Shown here: in pieces, positions 1-7,891 of the stretch
Layout: every line of letters begins with the position of its first letter
How positions within the stretch are numbered: the first letter of the stretch is position 1
Source of the DNA: Psychrobacter maritimus
Lineage (GTDB): Bacteria; Pseudomonadota; Gammaproteobacteria; Pseudomonadales; Moraxellaceae
Direction of reading: 5' to 3'
DNA: 38,532 bases
Assembly: GCF_904846345.1 (NCBI RefSeq)
Contig: NZ_CAJHAJ010000014.1
Span: forward strand, 1 to 38,532
Position numbers and translations under genes: made by a program
Notes under the pieces: generated by a model
The model's database searches: none
What the model saw: only the letters and a program-made list of their open reading frames with translations
Told to the model about the DNA's origin: nothing

Positions 1-82
1 ACTTCTCACTTGTGGCAAGTCCGGTATGTCCTTGCCGATAGTATGCGATGACTTTTATCTTAAAGTCTAGGTCGTAATGCAT
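1..82 (-). CDS. IS3-family transposase OrfA, N-terminal fragment (partial)
   Basis: The frame opens with ATG at 82 and runs off the window after 27 codons. The peptide begins MHYDLDFKIKVIAYYRQG and then HTGLATSEK. This is the usual opening of OrfA proteins of IS3 elements, whose N-terminal helix-turn-helix binds the IS ends ([Y/F]-x-x-[E/D]-F-K-x-K-V-[I/V]-x-Y-Y pattern). It sits just inside a candidate IS end, as expected. No convincing Shine-Dalgarno sequence is visible. Whether the full element is intact cannot be judged from this fragment. Confidence 0.65.
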   Translation of the reverse strand, partial: MHYDLDFKIKVIAYYRQGHTGLATSEK

Positions 83-88
83 AAAAAT

Positions 89-118
89 ACCCCATAAGTT
101 GTGTCCAACTTATGGGGT
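89..118. repeat. Perfect 13-bp inverted repeat with 4-nt loop inside the IS end
   Basis: Bases 89-101 (ACCCCATAAGTTG) are exactly complementary to 106-118, around the loop TGTC. On the minus strand the hairpin is followed by TATTTTTATG. It could therefore act as a weak terminator for tsdA transcription running into the IS, or shield the transposase gene from outside transcription. It overlaps the IS terminal repeat, so its first role is probably in the element. Confidence 0.7.
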
Positions 119-197
119 TCAGTTCAAGCAATGAATGCGTTTGAGGTTTTTTTATTTCATAAATCAGCATGACTGACGTGTTGTCAGGCTAGCGCAT

Positions 198-1166
198 TTA
201 ATAACGGGCATCTTTAGGTTTGTTACCGTTTGGCCAGTCATTTACTTTACCAGCAAAGTCGGGACGCGGTTGATGGGTGAAAAATTCAGCGACATCGATA
301 GCGTCTTGATCACTCAGCACGTTACCATGACCCCATAAGCCTTTGGTCTGAATGCCCATTGGCATATTGTATTTAACAAAAGCCGCGGCTTTATAAGTAC
401 GCGCCAACCCAGCGCCAATGTTAAAGGATTCATCGCCCCATAATGGCGGGAAGACAATATCGCCGCGACTGTCTTTCATGCCTTCGCCGTTATCACCATG
501 ACAAGTCGCGCATTGTACTTGGTAGATTTTTTCACCGCGTACAGGATTGCCAACCAAAGATTCATCCACTTTACCAGCGTTTTGGATATCGACCTTTTGT
601 TCTTTCGGCGTATTTTGTGACAGCCATTTCATATAGGCCAACATTGCCAACATTTCAGGTGATTCAGGTTTTAAAGGTTTGCCATTCATCGAACGCTGGA
701 AGCAGCCATTAATGCGCTTGGTTAAATCAACTTCTTTACCAGCACGTGGCATTACGCGCGGGTAGAAATTATAACTGTTGATGTAGGGGTCGCCAAGCGG
801 GATTTTACCTTGCGAGATATGGCAACTATTACAGTTCATTTGCGCGCCAACGTGCTCGGGCAATAAACGCTTGGTTTCGTTTAATAAGCGTTTGCCATAA
901 AAGATTTCATCAGCGTTTGGCTCATCCAAGATAGAGGTATCTTGCGGCAGCACATAAGTACCAACATCTTCGTTGGCATCATCAGCAGTAACTAAGCCAT
1001 ATTTAGGGGCATTTTGCTCGATAGGCTCTGGCTGTGAGCAACCGCTACTGATAGCGGCGATACTAACCACTGAGGCAGTCAGAACAGCGGTGGTCAGTTT
1101 GCTCATTTTCATTTTCTGAGAGATAACGCTAACAATAGCAGGCAGGTTGTGTGGAGAGTTTTTCAT
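198..1166 (-). CDS. tsdA: Thiosulfate dehydrogenase / tetrathionate reductase, diheme cytochrome c (TsdA family)
   Basis: Probable exported diheme cytochrome that joins two thiosulfates into tetrathionate and hands electrons to a c-type carrier; some family members work in reverse. The 322 residues hold CNSCH at 112-116 and CATCH at 219-223, one per cytochrome c fold. Cys155, in the stretch INGCFQRSMNGK, matches the cysteine that is the unusual axial ligand of heme 1 in TsdA. FVKYNMPMG at 263-271 offers the Lys/Met pair expected near heme 2. A hydrophobic segment (24-42) precedes Cys43 in SSGC, so it may be a lipoprotein, although Ser at -3 is atypical. The ATG at 1166 has AAGGAG with ideal spacing. 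Its start overlaps the stop of the upstream triheme cytochrome gene by one base (TAATG), so the two are translationally coupled. Confidence 0.85.
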   Translation of the reverse strand: MKNSPHNLPAIVSVISQKMKMSKLTTAVLTASVVSIAAISSGCSQPEPIEQNAPKYGLVTADDANEDVGTYVLPQDTSILDEPNADEIFYGKRLLNETKRLLPEHVGAQMNCNSCHISQGKIPLGDPYINSYNFYPRVMPRAGKEVDLTKRINGCFQRSMNGKPLKPESPEMLAMLAYMKWLSQNTPKEQKVDIQNAGKVDESLVGNPVRGEKIYQVQCATCHGDNGEGMKDSRGDIVFPPLWGDESFNIGAGLARTYKAAAFVKYNMPMGIQTKGLWGHGNVLSDQDAIDVAEFFTHQPRPDFAGKVNDWPNGNKPKDARY

Positions 1167-2542
1167 TATTTTGCTCCTTTTGTTTGCGCATCAATACTTA
1201 AGTCTGGGGCGATATCGGTACTGGTTTTTGGTTTTTTGGCGAGGAAAGCGCGCATTTTTACCACATCATCGACACCAATTTCAGGCGCTTGGTTGGTCCA
1301 GCTATTACGTACATAGTTGACCACTTCTGCCACATCGGCATCACTTAGGTTAGTGAATTCAGGCATGGTAAAGGCCATGCGGTCGTGCGGAGTTTCTGGC
1401 ATGCGACCACCGCTCAAGGTGATTTGTAGTACCGAGTCGGCATTTTTCGCATATACCGCACTATTGCCATCAAGGGCTGGGAAGATACGCGCCACGCCTT
1501 TACCATCGGCACGGTGACAAACTTGGCAATACTCGGCGTACAAGATTGAGCCTCGCGAATCATAGTTGCCATCAAGCAGTTTTTGCGTGGTAATGTCTTT
1601 TTTCGCCGGCAAGGTTTTTTCTTTATTTGGCGCGGGCGTTAAAGTCTTTAGATAAGATGACATGGCGTTGATATCATAGTCTGTCATATATTGCGTGCTG
1701 TGCTCGACCACTTCGGCCATGGCGCCAAAAGCAGCCGTGGTATCAGTGCGACCGGTTTTAAAGAAGTCATTCAATTCTGCGACCGTCCACGTACCCAAAC
1801 CGCGATGTTCACCGCGAATACTTTTGGCGCGCCAGCCATCGATGACCGCACCGCTCAAATATTCTTCTGAGTCGGCATTATTTAAAGCGATTTCTTGGAA
1901 GCCAATACCGCGGCCAGTATGGCAAGAGCCGCAGTGTCCAGGACCTTCAACTAAGTATTGTCCACGAGCCAACACTGCATCATCACTTTCAGCGACAAAC
2001 TCACGTTTTGGGTCAAACATTGCTTGCCAGTATGCTAAGGGCCAGCGCCAATTGGTCACCGGTGGTAGCTCGCTTTTTAGATTGGCTTGCTTGACGGGTT
2101 TGACGTCTGACATAAAAAAGGCGTACATCGCGGCCAAATCTTCATCTGGCATAAGCTGATAAGAAGGATAGGGCATCGCAGGGTAAAGGGCTTTATTATC
2201 ACGACGCACGCCATGCTTGACGGCATTTTTAAAGTCAGTAAAAGTATACTGACCAATACCGGTTTCTTTATCAGGGGTAATGTTGGTTGAATAAATGGCG
2301 CCCAATGGGGTGAGCATTGGTAAGCCACCGGCATAAGTCTCGCCATCTAACGTGGTATGACAAGCAACACAGTCAGCGGTACGCGCGACGTATTCCCCTT
2401 GTTTAATAAGTGCAGGGTCGGTGATATTGACCTCGATGTCACTGCTACTCGTGCGCATATTAGGCAGTATTTGCCCAATGATAAACGCTAAAATCAGCCC
2501 GACAATGGCTGCCATAATAATGATTAATGGCCACTTTTTCAT
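1166..2542 (-). CDS. Membrane-anchored triheme cytochrome c
   Basis: Three CxxCH sites (CVACH, CGSCH and CQVCH, near residues 58, 204 and 339 from the chosen start) mark three consecutive cytochrome c domains. An N-terminal hydrophobic helix (about residues 5-26) with a Lys-rich start suggests an uncleaved membrane anchor with the hemes in the periplasm. The layout resembles the cytochrome subunits of membrane alcohol, gluconate and aldehyde dehydrogenases, which pass electrons to quinone or a terminal oxidase. No dehydrogenase catalytic subunit is adjacent. Coupling to tsdA (TAATG overlap) suggests it is the redox partner of TsdA, which is inference. An ATG at 2557 is in frame, but GGAGGGCAGG lies just ahead of the ATG at 2542, so the latter is preferred (458 residues). 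Confidence 0.8.
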   Translation of the reverse strand: MKKWPLIIIMAAIVGLILAFIIGQILPNMRTSSSDIEVNITDPALIKQGEYVARTADCVACHTTLDGETYAGGLPMLTPLGAIYSTNITPDKETGIGQYTFTDFKNAVKHGVRRDNKALYPAMPYPSYQLMPDEDLAAMYAFFMSDVKPVKQANLKSELPPVTNWRWPLAYWQAMFDPKREFVAESDDAVLARGQYLVEGPGHCGSCHTGRGIGFQEIALNNADSEEYLSGAVIDGWRAKSIRGEHRGLGTWTVAELNDFFKTGRTDTTAAFGAMAEVVEHSTQYMTDYDINAMSSYLKTLTPAPNKEKTLPAKKDITTQKLLDGNYDSRGSILYAEYCQVCHRADGKGVARIFPALDGNSAVYAKNADSVLQITLSGGRMPETPHDRMAFTMPEFTNLSDADVAEVVNYVRNSWTNQAPEIGVDDVVKMRAFLAKKPKTSTDIAPDLSIDAQTKGAK

Positions 2543-2725
2543 AAGCCTGCCCTCCATAAAAATAGTCTATAAAAATATTACTGCGCTTACTGTCGCTATC
2601 TATGTTGTAAGGCTTATTGGTAATGCCTGATTTTTATATTCGATAGCAATCATTAAGCTCAGCCAATTAAAAGATACAATCTTGCTATGTAGTATAGAAT
2701 ATGGCGTAATATGCTGATATTGTGG

Positions 2726-2750
2726 AAAACCACATTAATCATATGGTTTT
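2726..2750. promoter_or_regulatory. Imperfect inverted repeat in the tsd/ttr divergent promoter region (candidate operator)
   Basis: AAAACCACAT (2726-2735) and ATATGGTTTT (2741-2750) pair at 8 of 10 positions around a 5-nt spacer. The repeat lies in the 247-bp gap between two divergent transcription units, 39 bp ahead of the sensor-kinase start. A LuxR/FixJ-type regulator such as the TtrR-like protein encoded next door would bind a site of about this shape. That link is a guess from position. Confidence 0.35.
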
Positions 2751-2789
2751 AATAAATTTTACAAACTTGGACGTCTTAAGTCGCAAATA

Positions 2790-5021
2790 ATGCCTATAAA
2801 TACCTTTGATTTTTTATCGAAAATTGCGCTTAGAACCATAACCTTGAGGGCGTTGAAAGTGTGGAAAGCGTTGCAAGCGTTGATAGCGTTGATGGCATTA
2901 AATGCTTGCTTGGTTATGTCGATGGCAAACGCCCAAACGTATTATTTAGGCGTGCTGGCGCCGCAAGGCGAAACAGTTGCGCAAGAACGCTGGCAACCTT
3001 GGCTCAATCAGCTTAACGAGCAGCTACAAGAGGACACAGTGGTCTTGGTGCCGCTGGCATTAGAGAATTGGCAGCAGGAAATTGAGGCGCAGCAATTTGC
3101 CTTAGTGCTTGGACCACAAGTGCAACTGATTAAAATGAATACCACCCATTGGCGCTGGCTTGCGACCTTGCAAGCCGATACGGCGCCAGCTAAATTGACT
3201 GCGCCTGCTGATATCAATGGTAAAAACTTTAATGAAAAAGGTTTTAATGAAAAAGGTTTTAACACCAAAACCGCTGATAAGCAGTTTTCCGCAACGGTTA
3301 ATCTAGCCAATGAATTTAATAAGCTCAGTCAGGGTAGTCCGTTAAAAGAACCTAGCGCCATGGAAGAAGTGGCCAGTGCACTTTGGGTAAAGGCGGACAG
3401 CGGCATTTATCAGCTGCAAGATTTGCAGCAGCGTAAAATTGCTGCCGTCGATGCCGAGGCTTTTGGTGGTTATCTATTGGTCGCGCATTTATTACAACAA
3501 AACGGCGTGCCGTCCAACCGTTATCAGACCCAGTTCGTCGGTTATCCTATTGAGCGCACGTTAAATGCACTAGCGAATGGCAGCGTAGATGCAGCAATAG
3601 CGCCACTTTGCTTGATGGAAGAGATGGCACGGCAAGGGAAAGTTAGTGAGAAACAATACCGTCTTATTCACCCTGTTGCGACCGCTTCTAGCTGTCAATC
3701 TTCAACGCCGATATATCCAAATTGGACATTGGCGGCGACAGAGCAAGCGCCAAATGCTTTGGTGCGACAGATTAATCAAAATCTATTTGGTACAAGTCAA
3801 TCAGAGCAGGAGTTGTTAGGAATAAATCAGGGCTGGCTACCACCCGAATCGAGTAGTAATGCTGAGCGTATCCTCTATGATATGAACCGTCATCCCGCCC
3901 AAAAGCAGCTGGGCGCGCATATGATTGAATGGGTAAAGGCGCATCGATTGTGGATGGCGGTTATTGTTTTAATTATTCTCATATCAACAGTAAATTATGC
4001 GTGGATGAGTTGGCTGGCATGGCGACGGCGGCAAAAAATAACCCTACAAAATCGATTGATTCGTGATTATGACCAGCAGCTACGTCAATCAGAACGCTTC
4101 GCTGTCATCGGTGAGATGAGTGGATCAATCGCCCATGAAATCAATCAGCCGCTGGCGACCATTCAAAATTATGCCCAAGGATTACTGATTCGCAGTCAAA
4201 GCAGTCAAAGCAGTCAAGAATGGACAGGGTTGGATAACAACTCAGTAAATGGTTTGACTGCGGTAGAAAAGTCGCTAACTGATAAACAAGCGACAGAAAC
4301 TGCGCTGCAGCAAATTGTCAATGAAACTGAACGGGTTGCGGCTGTTATCAGTAATATTCGGCGCTGGGCAGGGCGCTCACAGCCGGATGAAGTGAGGGTG
4401 GATATCGCCACTACTTATGAGCAGTGTATATTGCTATTGGGTGAGAAGGCTTCAGCCATGAGTTTTTGGCTAACGAGCGACTATCCATCGTTGCAGTTGC
4501 CAAATCTAGTTCTTGACCAATTATTAATTAACAGCATGGTAAACGCCGAGCAGCAAGGGGCGACACAGATAATGTTACGTTGTCAGGCAGAAGATTATAA
4601 TGGCAAATCCTATATAGTATTGCATATGACCGATGATGCAGGCGGTTTTGATGAGGCGCAGTTGCTTGACCATAAACCGTTAGCTGGTAATAAGCAGCTA
4701 GTCGAGAGTAAATCACAGCAGCGTCTACCCAATCATTACGCCACCAAATCAACTAAAGAGAATGGTTTAGGCTTGGGTCTGATGATATGTCAGCGCTTGT
4801 GCAAATCACTTGGCGGTATGATGCGACTTAGTAATATAGAAGTGCAGCAGGAGCTTAATTGCATACAAGCGTTAGACGGTTATCAGCAACGCTTTAAGCG
4901 TAACTTAAATGGTAAAGTGCGCTTGATTAATACTGAAAACACTTACACGCCAGCAAACAAGATTGGTGCGCAAGTGTCTTTTTATCTGCCGCTGCATTTG
5001 GCTGATAATGCTGAGAAATAA
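2790..5021 (+). CDS. ttrS: TtrS-like sensor histidine kinase with periplasmic PhnD-type domain
   Basis: Probable membrane sensor for tetrathionate or a related sulfur compound. An N-terminal signal/anchor segment (about 23-48, ending ANA-Q) precedes a periplasmic binding-protein-like domain. That domain carries TtrS hallmarks: LGVLAPQGE...RWQPW, VDAEAFGGYLL, and cysteines in APLCLMEE and SSCQSSTPIYPNW. A membrane helix (about 387-411) leads to a HisKA domain with phospho-acceptor His449 (SIAHEINQPLATIQNYA). A HATPase domain follows, with Asn581 in the N box, DDAGGFD and GLGLGLMICQRL. At 743 residues it is about 150 longer than enteric TtrS. The extra length comes from low-complexity inserts near 130-192, 466-507, 621-657 and 681-727. 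No clear Shine-Dalgarno is seen at 2790, so a start slightly downstream is possible. It is followed by its response regulator. Confidence 0.8.
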   Translation: MPINTFDFLSKIALRTITLRALKVWKALQALIALMALNACLVMSMANAQTYYLGVLAPQGETVAQERWQPWLNQLNEQLQEDTVVLVPLALENWQQEIEAQQFALVLGPQVQLIKMNTTHWRWLATLQADTAPAKLTAPADINGKNFNEKGFNEKGFNTKTADKQFSATVNLANEFNKLSQGSPLKEPSAMEEVASALWVKADSGIYQLQDLQQRKIAAVDAEAFGGYLLVAHLLQQNGVPSNRYQTQFVGYPIERTLNALANGSVDAAIAPLCLMEEMARQGKVSEKQYRLIHPVATASSCQSSTPIYPNWTLAATEQAPNALVRQINQNLFGTSQSEQELLGINQGWLPPESSSNAERILYDMNRHPAQKQLGAHMIEWVKAHRLWMAVIVLIILISTVNYAWMSWLAWRRRQKITLQNRLIRDYDQQLRQSERFAVIGEMSGSIAHEINQPLATIQNYAQGLLIRSQSSQSSQEWTGLDNNSVNGLTAVEKSLTDKQATETALQQIVNETERVAAVISNIRRWAGRSQPDEVRVDIATTYEQCILLLGEKASAMSFWLTSDYPSLQLPNLVLDQLLINSMVNAEQQGATQIMLRCQAEDYNGKSYIVLHMTDDAGGFDEAQLLDHKPLAGNKQLVESKSQQRLPNHYATKSTKENGLGLGLMICQRLCKSLGGMMRLSNIEVQQELNCIQALDGYQQRFKRNLNGKVRLINTENTYTPANKIGAQVSFYLPLHLADNAEK
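3229..3262 (+). repeat. 15-bp tandem repeat inside the sensor-kinase gene
   Basis: The unit TTTAATGAAAAAGGT is repeated twice and begins a third time. It encodes the repeated peptide FNEKG within the insert of the periplasmic domain. Unit length is a multiple of three, so copy-number change would alter linker length without breaking the frame. A second small repeat in the same gene, three 9-bp AGCAGTCAA units near 4192-4218, encodes a Ser-Gln-rich stretch after the H box. Confidence 0.75.
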
Positions 5022-5110
5022 AGCAATCAAAAGAGAAAGTAAGCATAAGAGAGTTATAAACAACCAAGCGCTTACAAATTTTACAAATTCATTTAGTCAT
5101 AAGGTTGCGT

Positions 5111-5785
5111 ATGAATGCTCAGCATCATCTCAATAAGCACTTAAAATACTTAGATTCTCAAACAGCTGGTAATGGTTCAGCTGCTATTATTAGCGAACCT
5201 CTACTGATTCATATCATCGACGATGAAGAAAGCGTGCGTACATCCTGTGATTTTCTGATTAGCAGCTTAGGATTACCGACCCAAGTATGGTCAAGTGCTC
5301 TGATATTTTTACAGCAAGTCGATATCTATCGCCCAGCAGTGGTGGTCAGTGATCTAATGATGCCAGAAATGAGCGGTCAGGCACTACAAGCTTATCTTAA
5401 TAAACATGACAGTCCGATAGGGTTTATTGCGTTAACTGGCAAGGGTGAGATTGCTGATGCCGTTAATATGCTCAAACAAGGCGCGGCTGATTATCTCGAA
5501 AAACCGATTAATAGTCACCGTTTACAAGAAGCGCTTGTGCGTGCGCAAGCCTTAACACTCAAGCGTGCTCAGCTTTATAATATTAAAAATCTTTATGCGC
5601 AGCTGACTGAGAAAGAAAAGCAGGTCGCTAATGAGTTACTGCAAGGCAATCTGAATAAAAATATCGCCGAGCATTTAGATATATCGGTCCGCACGGTAGA
5701 GGTACATCGCTCACAGGTGATGAAAAAAATGCAAGCGCAGCATGTCAGTGAGTTGATTCAAAAATTGGTCATGCTTGATTCTTAA
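5111..5785 (+). CDS. ttrR: TtrR-like response regulator (FixJ/LuxR class)
   Basis: DNA-binding partner of the TtrS-like kinase. The receiver domain (about residues 34-150) has the acidic pair in HIIDDEE, phospho-acceptor Asp81 in VVSDLMMPEMSG, a Thr in IALTGKG and Lys in LEKPIN. A LuxR-type helix-turn-helix occupies the C-terminus (LTEKEKQVANELLQG then NKNIAEHLDISVRTVEVHRS). This is FixJ-like architecture, as in TtrR. The frame can begin at a TTG at 5105, but AAGG is correctly spaced from the ATG at 5111, so that start is used (224 residues). It lies 89 bp after the kinase stop, probably in the same transcript, and ends in a clear terminator. Targets are likely the divergent tsdA operon, by position. 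Confidence 0.82.
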   Translation: MNAQHHLNKHLKYLDSQTAGNGSAAIISEPLLIHIIDDEESVRTSCDFLISSLGLPTQVWSSALIFLQQVDIYRPAVVVSDLMMPEMSGQALQAYLNKHDSPIGFIALTGKGEIADAVNMLKQGAADYLEKPINSHRLQEALVRAQALTLKRAQLYNIKNLYAQLTEKEKQVANELLQGNLNKNIAEHLDISVRTVEVHRSQVMKKMQAQHVSELIQKLVMLDS

Positions 5786-5804
5786 TAACTAAAACAGTCA
5801 TAAA

Positions 5805-5839
5805 AAAACGCCTGCTATTAAACAGGCGTTTTATTTTTT
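5805..5839. terminator. Bidirectional rho-independent terminator
   Basis: AAAACGCCTG (5805-5814) pairs perfectly with CAGGCGTTTT (5823-5832) around an 8-nt loop. T-rich DNA follows on the plus strand and a mirror A-run precedes it. It separates the converging ttrR-like gene and the ABC ATPase gene and can serve both. Confidence 0.9.
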
Positions 5840-5866
5840 TAAATTCAAAATATTTTGCTAAATGAT

Positions 5867-6661
5867 TTAGCTTAATATCAAGCTGTCATCTTCGACTTTT
5901 TCACCGCGGGTCTGCTCAAACATATCGAGTAAGTCATGCACATTCATGCCTTTACGAATATCGCCTGCGACATCGAGCACCACTTGTCCTTGATGTAGCA
6001 TCACGGTACGCGTGCCATGGGCTAATGCCTGCTGCATCGAATGGGTGACCATCATCGTGGTAAGCTGATTGTCCGTGACGATTTTGTCCGTTAATTCTAA
6101 AACAAAAGCCGCAGTCTTAGGGTCAAGGGCAGCCGTATGCTCATCAAGCAGTAGAATCTTAGATGGCTGCAATGATGCCATCAGCAGGCTAACTGCTTGA
6201 CGTTGACCACCAGATAACAGGCCCATACGGTCGGTTAAACGATTTTCTAGACCCAATTTTAATACTGACAGTTTCTCGCGAAATAAGTCACGGTTATTTT
6301 GGTTTAGCGCAAAGCTTAAACCACGTTTGCCGCCGCGCTTATAGGCAAGCGCCATGTTTTCTTCGATGGTTAGCGCCTCACAAGTTCCCGCCATCGGGTC
6401 TTGGAAGACACGAGCGACCCAATGAGCACGTTGGTGCGCGGTTTTTTTGGTGACATCGATGCCATTTAACAAGATTGAACCGCTATCGACGCGCGTGGTG
6501 CCACTGACCGCATTTAAAAAGGTCGATTTACCCGCGCCATTGGTACCGATAACAGTCACAAACTCGCCATCAGCGATATTCAGATTGATACCGCGTAGGG
6601 CAGGGTTTTCAATGGGCGTTCCAGGATTAAAGGTCAACCGCAAATCTGTAGCTTGCATCAT
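5867..6661 (-). CDS. ABC transporter ATP-binding protein
   Basis: Cytoplasmic ATPase of an importer in the COG2984/COG4120/COG1101 group (the TrpXYZ-like family of streptococci). Walker A is GTNGAGKST (near 38-46), the signature is LSGGQRQAVSLL, and Walker B is ILLLDEHTAALDPKTA. The DEH in place of the more common DEP is normal for this group. TMMVTHSMQQAL carries the switch histidine. The 264-residue length is normal. The gene is 31 bp downstream of the permease gene, with AAGGAAT ahead of tandem ATG codons (6661 and 6658). The substrate cannot be read from the sequence; amino acids or similar small polar molecules are the family's usual guess. Confidence 0.88.
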   Translation of the reverse strand: MMQATDLRLTFNPGTPIENPALRGINLNIADGEFVTVIGTNGAGKSTFLNAVSGTTRVDSGSILLNGIDVTKKTAHQRAHWVARVFQDPMAGTCEALTIEENMALAYKRGGKRGLSFALNQNNRDLFREKLSVLKLGLENRLTDRMGLLSGGQRQAVSLLMASLQPSKILLLDEHTAALDPKTAAFVLELTDKIVTDNQLTTMMVTHSMQQALAHGTRTVMLHQGQVVLDVAGDIRKGMNVHDLLDMFEQTRGEKVEDDSLILS

Positions 6662-6692
6662 AATAATTATTCCTTATGGTTGCACATTGACA

Positions 6693-7592
6693 TTAAGCCC
6701 GAACTTTACGACTTAAAAATTTATTTTTAGCTTTGGGCAATACCAAGGCCAATACCACGAGCAGCGCTGTAATCAAGTTTAAATCCTGCGGACCAAAACC
6801 AATACTACGTAGCGTATCGCTCGATAGGGCAACCTGAATAAACAGCTTGTACAATACCGCACCGACGACCACGGCAAAGGTAATCAGCCAAATCCGCTTG
6901 GCCGGAATAATAGTCTCACCGATGATAACCGCTGCCAAACCAATGACAATCGTACCGATACCGATCGAGATATCTGCGCCACCTTGCGTCTGCACAAATA
7001 GCGCACCCGCTAGAGCAATCAAACCGTTGGAAATCGCCATACCAATGATGGTCATCCACGAGGTGTTGATACCTTGAGCCTGTGCCATACGTAGGTTTGA
7101 GCCGGTCGCACGCATCGATAAACCCGTCTCGGTACTATAAAACCAGTTTAAAAATAACATGGCCAGTAGCACGACAACACCAATAATTAAGCAGCGCATC
7201 CAGTAACCATTGCCATCATGGACCAAGGTACTAAAGACCGTGGTTTCACCCAATAGTGGCAAGTTTGGCGCACCCATAATCCGTAGATTGACAGAATATA
7301 AGGCAACCATCACAAGGATACTGGCAAGCAGCTGCAAAATGCCCAGTTTGACGTGTAGCCATGCGGTGACAATACCGGCAACTGACCCTGCTAGCATACC
7401 AAAGGCACAAGCAAGCCAAGGATTGATACCGGCAATGATAGAAATACCAGCGACGGCGCCACCCAACGGAAAGCTACCGTCAGCGGTCAAATCTGGAAAG
7501 TCGAGGGTACGAAATGAGATTAGGACGCCAAGCGCCACTAGGCCATAAATCAGACCACTTTCAAGCGCACCAAAAAAAGCAATTAAAGACAT
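6693..7592 (-). CDS. ABC transporter permease (branched-chain amino acid permease superfamily)
   Basis: Inner-membrane channel subunit for the ATPase encoded next to it. About eight to nine hydrophobic helices are spread over 299 residues. The N-terminal region, LISFRTLDFPDLTADGSFPLGG, is typical of the permeases that accompany COG2984 binding proteins. A basic C-terminus (KNKFLSRKVRA) lies in the cytoplasm. Only one permease is present, so the complex is probably a homodimer. It sits 364 bp away from the nearer binding-protein gene, beyond a hairpin and a likely terminator, so it may be expressed at a lower level or from its own promoter in that gap. No strong ribosome site is visible before the ATG at 7592. 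Confidence 0.87.
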   Translation of the reverse strand: MSLIAFFGALESGLIYGLVALGVLISFRTLDFPDLTADGSFPLGGAVAGISIIAGINPWLACAFGMLAGSVAGIVTAWLHVKLGILQLLASILVMVALYSVNLRIMGAPNLPLLGETTVFSTLVHDGNGYWMRCLIIGVVVLLAMLFLNWFYSTETGLSMRATGSNLRMAQAQGINTSWMTIIGMAISNGLIALAGALFVQTQGGADISIGIGTIVIGLAAVIIGETIIPAKRIWLITFAVVVGAVLYKLFIQVALSSDTLRSIGFGPQDLNLITALLVVLALVLPKAKNKFLSRKVRA

Positions 7593-7831
7593 AAGAGATC
7601 AGTAAGTCATAACCACGCGTTTAGCAAATAACATTCTAGTGATTCATAGGATAAGTGAGCGCTATATAGCGGCGCTATTTTATTTATAAATGAATCTATA
7701 TATAAATCTATACATGAGTTTTAGCTAAACGACGAAGCGGTGAATTTAACAGATTGGGTTATCTGCAGCTAGGGTAAAACAAGACTTGTCATTATTACGC
7801 ATAATCATAAATCTTGCTCATTTAAAGCCTT

Positions 7832-7872
7832 TAAAAAACAAGCCCAGCCTACTGACTGATAGTTGGGTTTTG
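7832..7872 (-). terminator. Probable rho-independent terminator after the first binding-protein gene
   Basis: On the minus strand AAAACCCAACTA can pair with TAGGCTGGGCTT with small bulges, and is followed by GTTTTTT. The stem is imperfect, so partial read-through into the permease gene is plausible. Confidence 0.5.
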
Positions 7873-7891
7873 TCTGCGCTAAATAAATAGC

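Larger units (their letters stand above)
1..126 (-). mobile_element. Left end of an IS3-family (IS150-like) insertion sequence, cut by the window edge
   Basis: Read on the minus strand from 126, the DNA starts TGAACTGAACCCCATAAG and continues into GTTGGACAC. This resembles the terminal inverted repeats of IS150-group IS3 elements, which begin with TG and carry a CCCC..AAGTTGGACA block. An open frame with the start of an OrfA-type transposase follows at once (82 to 1). The outer boundary could be 126 or 121, because TGAAC occurs twice in tandem there. The other end, and so any target duplication, lies outside the window. The family call rests on the pattern of the end plus the protein start. 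Confidence 0.7.

Noticed and set aside
443..712. Open frame on the plus strand inside tsdA
   Set aside because: It lies opposite the heme-binding gene, has no ribosome site and no recognisable features; a shadow frame.
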